The notes below the pieces were generated by a model. The model had not been told where the DNA came from. It saw nothing but the letters and a program-made list of their open reading frames with translations, and made no database searches. From Ulvibacter algarum (GTDB lineage Bacteria > Bacteroidota > Bacteroidia > Flavobacteriales > Flavobacteriaceae), in the NCBI GenBank assembly GCA_947488905.1, contig CANLBJ010000002.1, positions 186,001-250,000 of the forward strand: a stretch of 64,000 bases of DNA, written 5' to 3'. A program made the translations under genes and the position numbers. Shown here one piece after another: positions 60,761 through 64,000 of this stretch; positions within the stretch are counted from its first letter, which is position 1, and each line of letters begins with the position of its first letter.

Positions 60761-61879
60761 CTAGCTATTAAGCATTACTGGCATTACAAGCATTGTAACT
60801 CTTTCACCTTCATCTAATCCATCTACTGGAGTTAGAATACCGGCGCGGTTAGGAAGACTCATCTCTAATGAAACATCATCACAAGTTAAATTGTTTAGCA
60901 TTTCGGTTAAAAAACGAGAATTGAAACCTATTTGCATATCATCACCTTGATAATCACAAGTAAGACGTTCTTCTGCTTTGTTGCTATAGTCAATGTCTTC
61001 TGCAGAGATGTTTAATTCTGCTCCTGCAATTTTTAATCGTATTTGGTGAGTCGTTTTATTTGAGAATATAGAAACACGACGCACACTGTTTAAAAACTGA
61101 TTACGAGAGATAGAAAGCTTGTTTGGGTTCTCTTTAGGGATTACCGCTTCATAGTTAGGGTATTTACCGTCTATTAAACGACAGATTAACTCTGTACCGT
61201 CAAAACTAAACTTAGCATTACTATCATTATACTCTACCATTACTTCATCTTCACTACCAGCAAGGATGCTTTTTAAAAGATTTAAAGGTTTTTTAGGCAT
61301 AATAAATTCTGCCGTTTCTGTAGCAACTACATCTTCACGAGTATATTTTACAAGCTTGTGTGCGTCTGTAGCAACAAAGGTTAAACCATCTGTACCAAAC
61401 TGAAAAAACACACCGCTCATCACAGGTCTTAAATCATCATTACCACTAGCAAATATTGTCTTGCTAATTGCAGTTGCAAGAATATCTCCTTGAATAATAG
61501 TAGAAGAAGGGTCTTTTAACTCAACAGCGCTAGGAAACTCTGCCCCATCTGCATATGCTAATGCATATTTACCGTGATTAGAACTAATCTCTATCGTGTT
61601 ATTATCTTCTAGAGTAAACGTCAAAGGCTGTTCTGGGAAAGTCTTTAAAGTATCTAATAATAAACGAGCAGGAATACAAACATTTCCTTCTTCATTACTC
61701 TCAACGTCTAACATTGAGGTAACTGTAGATTCTAGATCTGAAGCAGAAACCTTAAGCGAGTTGCCATTAAGTTCAAACAAAAAATTGTCTAAGATAGGCA
61801 AGGTGTTGTTATTGTTTATAATACCTCCTAAAACCTGTAGTTTTTTGAGTAAATATGAGCTTGATACGATAAATTTCAT
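60761..61879 (-). CDS. dnaN: DNA polymerase III beta subunit (sliding clamp)
   Basis: DnaN forms the ring that holds polymerase III on DNA. The 372-aa protein has the three-domain clamp layout: MKFIVSSSYLLKKLQVLGGI, then KYALAYADGAEFP, the second-domain start ILATAISKTIFASGNDDLRP with VFFQF, and the C-terminal end VTMLVMPVMLNS that lines the client-binding pocket. dnaA, recF and gyrB are not next to it, unlike in many other bacteria. The ATG at 61879 lacks a clear TAnnTTTG box close by. Confidence 0.97.
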   Translation of the reverse strand: MKFIVSSSYLLKKLQVLGGIINNNNTLPILDNFLFELNGNSLKVSASDLESTVTSMLDVESNEEGNVCIPARLLLDTLKTFPEQPLTFTLEDNNTIEISSNHGKYALAYADGAEFPSAVELKDPSSTIIQGDILATAISKTIFASGNDDLRPVMSGVFFQFGTDGLTFVATDAHKLVKYTREDVVATETAEFIMPKKPLNLLKSILAGSEDEVMVEYNDSNAKFSFDGTELICRLIDGKYPNYEAVIPKENPNKLSISRNQFLNSVRRVSIFSNKTTHQIRLKIAGAELNISAEDIDYSNKAEERLTCDYQGDDMQIGFNSRFLTEMLNNLTCDDVSLEMSLPNRAGILTPVDGLDEGERVTMLVMPVMLNS

Positions 61880-62354
61880 AAGTATATGCTAATTCTTATT
61901 TTATTAAAAAGGCTTAAAATATGTGCTTTAAAGTGCTGGTGTTTAGAGTTTTCTAATATGTGTCTGGGTTTTAAAGCAACCATAACAAATATATTTTAAA
62001 TCAGACCATTTAAAAAGCTTTGTGATAAAAAGTTATCACGATATTGCTCAGACTTTTAAGTGTTCGTTATTAGTATTTTAGGGGGTAAATTAAAGTTTAA
62101 ATTGTTAATAGATACTTAGGGGTTTTTATGAGGTGCTTTATTTGCAGAATAGGGTGTTGTTAGTATTAGGCTTACGCCAAAATGTGCTAGTTTCAATCAC
62201 TTTAGTATTTTATTACTATGTTAAAATTGAAGATTAGTAATTTGGAATACTTTTTTTAAACGCCTTTGTTAAAATCAAGGTCATTAATAATGAAGAAACA
62301 TTAAAAATAAATCTTCTGATGTATTAAAATCTAGGTTTTCTAAATTCTAAATTT
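61880..62354. other. 475-base intergenic region upstream of dnaN
   Basis: I see no gene here. It holds a hairpin GTGATAA-AAAG-TTATCAC (62022-62039) about 145 bases before dnaN and a second copy of a 21-base repeat with core GGCTTACGCC (62165-62185). The dnaN promoter must lie here, but no exact TAnnTTTG box stands out on the minus strand. There is no DnaA-box cluster, so nothing suggests an origin. Confidence 0.5.
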
Positions 62355-62651
62355 CTAATTAATTTCTTCAACAACATCTATACTCCACGCAGCTGCTTTT
62401 TCTTTAAAAAGTGGTTTTGTTTTTGCCCATACACCTTTAAACAAGTCGCTGTGTCTGTAATTTTCTAGATCAGATTCATCTAGCCAATGACTGTGAGTAA
62501 AAAAGATATTTGGATTTCGTTTATCTCTCCATAATTGTAAATGCTTACAACCTTCAAAACTTCTTATTTTATGTTTAACAAGTTCAAAATCTGCTAGAAA
62601 GGTAGTTATGTTTTCTGGCTTAAATTCCATTTTTACTATACGGGTAAACAT
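62355..62651 (-). CDS. Antibiotic biosynthesis monooxygenase (ABM) domain protein
   Basis: This 98-aa dimeric alpha/beta ferredoxin-like fold protein has the ABM pattern: MFTRIVKMEFKPENITTFLA, then SFEGCKHLQLWRDKRNPNIF and HSHWLDESDLENYRHSDLF. Members include quinol monooxygenases and heme-degrading enzymes; here the role is unknown. An exact ATTTCAGAAAT in sense orientation lies 25 bases before the ATG. It follows the SAM-hydrolase-like gene by 41 bases on the same strand, suggesting an operon. Confidence 0.85.
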   Translation of the reverse strand: MFTRIVKMEFKPENITTFLADFELVKHKIRSFEGCKHLQLWRDKRNPNIFFTHSHWLDESDLENYRHSDLFKGVWAKTKPLFKEKAAAWSIDVVEEIN

Positions 62652-62692
62652 AAGAGCGAGGTTTTAAATATTTAAAATTTCTGAAATGAAAA

Positions 62693-63538
62693 TTAAGAAT
62701 TAGAAGCAGGTAAAAAATTAATAGTTACACTATCACGATACGCCAGGCCAAAAAGGGTAGAGGCACTACCCACAGTACTTGGGTTGCTTTTGTAAATAGC
62801 AAGCTCTAGATATTCTGAGCTGTTCCAGAGTGCGATTTTTTTACCGTCTTCTTCTCGTTTCTCTTTTGGTTGTGTAAAATTAATGGCGTCACTATAATGA
62901 GTGTGTATTTTTGAAAAAGTAGCGCGACGTGCAGTGATTTTAAAATCTCTCCCTTTGCCTACTTTTTCAAATAATGCCTTATTAATATTAGTAATAACGT
63001 TTCCGTAGTTATCAATATAAATAACGTTACCTATAATTTGTTTTCCATCACCTTGTATCACGGGGTTAAGACCGTTAAGTTGCTTAATCTCTTTTATTTG
63101 CTTACCTATCACCTCTAGGGTTCCACCTCGTGCAATATGGCAGGCTACTTTTACAAAGACATCTAGCACAGGAAAATTACTGATTATGTGGTCATGTATA
63201 TTGATCTCTACAATCTTTTCTGGAACAATCTCATTTGCTAGCATAGAGATAATACCATTATTTGCACAGATAAAATAATGACCATCAAGTAAAACAGCAA
63301 TATGTTTGTTTTCTGGGTTTAACTCGCTATCAATACCAATAAGATGTATGGTGCCAGGAGCAAAACTACGGTAGGCACTTTGTATAATATAAGCTGCTTC
63401 TGCCGTATGAAAAGGAGATACTGAGTGTGAGATGTCAACAATGCGTACCGTATCTAGCTCTGCATAAATAGCACCTTTTACAGCGCCAGCAAAGTGGTCT
63501 TTTTCTCCAAAATCTGTAGTTAATGTGATGATAGGCAT
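62693..63538 (-). CDS. SAM hydroxide adenosyltransferase / chlorinase-fluorinase family protein (DUF62)
   Basis: This 281-aa protein belongs to the family that splits S-adenosylmethionine into adenosine and methionine using water, or halide in a few members. The opening ITLTTDFGEKDHFAGAVKGA is diagnostic, with ICANNGIISML, VIYIDNYGNVITNI and FGLAYRDSVTINF near the C-terminus. The typical VVDPGVGxxRR segment reads GIDSELNPENKHIAV and the usual FHGRD reads FPVLDVF. The Arg and His of the known Asp-Arg-His set thus appear to be absent. Activity should therefore be tested rather than assumed. A TATTTTTG box lies 37 bases upstream. Confidence 0.85.
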   Translation of the reverse strand: MPIITLTTDFGEKDHFAGAVKGAIYAELDTVRIVDISHSVSPFHTAEAAYIIQSAYRSFAPGTIHLIGIDSELNPENKHIAVLLDGHYFICANNGIISMLANEIVPEKIVEINIHDHIISNFPVLDVFVKVACHIARGGTLEVIGKQIKEIKQLNGLNPVIQGDGKQIIGNVIYIDNYGNVITNINKALFEKVGKGRDFKITARRATFSKIHTHYSDAINFTQPKEKREEDGKKIALWNSSEYLELAIYKSNPSTVGSASTLFGLAYRDSVTINFLPASNS

Positions 63539-63575
63539 AGTAAAACTGTTGATACTTTGTTAACAATATCTACTA

Positions 63576-63583
63576 CAAAAATA
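63576..63583 (-). promoter_or_regulatory. Promoter -7 box of the DUF62 gene
   Basis: The minus strand reads TATTTTTG, exact TAnnTTTG, 37 bases before the ATG at 63538. Confidence 0.6.
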
Positions 63584-63648
63584 AGGCACTTTTTGCATTG
63601 TAAAAACTATATTTACAATAGCTATTAATTGTTATAAACAAACTGCTT

Positions 63649-64000
63649 TTGAACGAACTCATCTTAGAACTAACAGATATAAGCCCAAAAGATTTTTTTG
63701 GGGATCAAAGTGCAAACATTGCATTAATAAAAAAATATTTCCCGAAACTTAAAATTGTTGCTCGCGGTAGTAAAATTAAGGCATATGGAGATCAAGAGAT
63801 ACTTGAAGAGTTTGATAGGCGGATGGCGATGCTTTTTGAGCATTACGGAAAGTATAATAAGCTTGACGAGAATGTGATAGAACGCGTTTTTTTAAGTAAT
63901 AGTAAGGCAGATTATGAGACTCCTATGAGTAGTAATGATATACTTGTGCACGGGGTGAGTGGTAAAATAATAAAGCCACAAACTGCTAACCAGCGTAAGC
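63649..64000 (+). CDS. PhoH family protein (partial, cut by the window end)
   Basis: The frame beginning TTG AAC GAA stays open to the window edge (117 codons). It reads LNELILELTDISPKDFFGDQ, then ALIKKYFPKLKIVARGSKIK and MLFEHYGKYNKLDENVIERV, the N-terminal KH-like part of PhoH, an ATPase thought to act in RNA metabolism. The P-loop domain lies beyond the window; ILVHGVSGKIIKPQTANQRK is the segment that normally precedes it. A TAG at 63619 limits the start, and only TTG at 63649 fits. Divergent from the DUF62 gene. Confidence 0.9.
   Translation, partial: MNELILELTDISPKDFFGDQSANIALIKKYFPKLKIVARGSKIKAYGDQEILEEFDRRMAMLFEHYGKYNKLDENVIERVFLSNSKADYETPMSSNDILVHGVSGKIIKPQTANQRK

Noticed and set aside
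61880-62354. Replication origin near dnaN
   Set aside because: No dnaA gene and no cluster of TTATCCACA-like boxes; one GTGATAA/TTATCAC hairpin alone is not enough.
1-64000. CRISPR array, prophage or complete insertion sequence
   Set aside because: No regularly spaced direct repeats, no integrase, transposase, capsid or terminase genes were seen on either strand.

Overview
The window is a 64 kb piece of an AT-rich chromosome from a member of the Bacteroidota, most likely a (marine) Flavobacteriaceae species. The evidence is: promoters with the Bacteroidota -7 box TAnnTTTG and no Shine-Dalgarno sequences; four secreted proteins with a type IX secretion (T9SS) C-terminal sorting domain; two TonB-dependent receptors; an 'alternative' GlmU; a CarB without its allosteric domain; and many lineage-typical DUF proteins. 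I see no rRNA, tRNA, CRISPR array, prophage or intact insertion sequence, so this is mostly core genome with small accessory patches. The genus cannot be named from sequence alone.

Layout. 0-8 kb: uvrA, a large surface lipoprotein, and an acpH-ggt pair, all on the minus strand, followed by a 225-bp inverted-repeat element (7865-8089). 8-17 kb: glmM, an orphan class V PLP enzyme and an alternative GlmU (UDP-GlcNAc synthesis), a patch of small membrane-protein genes with one broken gene (13000-13726), a peptide-binding lipoprotein and mtaB. 17-24 kb: a hydrolase, a lytic transglycosylase, TauE, a TlpA-like protein, a TPR protein, rpmH (53 aa) and carB. 24-31 kb: two T9SS cargo proteins, rmuC and a BtuF-BtuC-BtuD type ABC importer. 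31.8-37.3 kb: a cobalamin riboswitch followed by a TonB receptor, two paralogous beta-propeller surface proteins and a fourth secreted protein; with the divergent importer this forms a complete cobalamin (vitamin B12) capture locus. 37-43 kb: small proteins, a serine hydrolase-TPR fusion, a methyltransferase and a flavoprotein. 42.9-46.8 kb: an ECF sigma factor of SigZ type, a 37-aa peptide with 14 cysteines, a TonB receptor and an ArsC-like protein, a possible metal-response island. 46.8-64 kb: a SIMPL protein, recG, a DUF2339/DUF3999 membrane pair, a GMC oxidoreductase with a Cys cluster, mnmE, small membrane proteins, dnaN, a SAM-hydrolase-like protein and the start of phoH.

The observations most worth a second look are: (1) the metallothionein-like 37-aa gene at 43458-43571 next to the Cys-rich sigma factor; (2) the nonamer TTTCCGAAG/CTTCGGAAA, found 19 times on both strands and in different reading frames where about 0.5 would be expected; (3) the riboswitch-controlled B12 locus with BtuG-like propellers, one exported by T9SS; (4) an 11-mer ATTTCAGAAAT found exactly five times, always intergenic and in sense orientation to the next gene; (5) the MITE-like inverted repeat at 7865-8089; and (6) probable leaderless starts at uvrA and mnmE.
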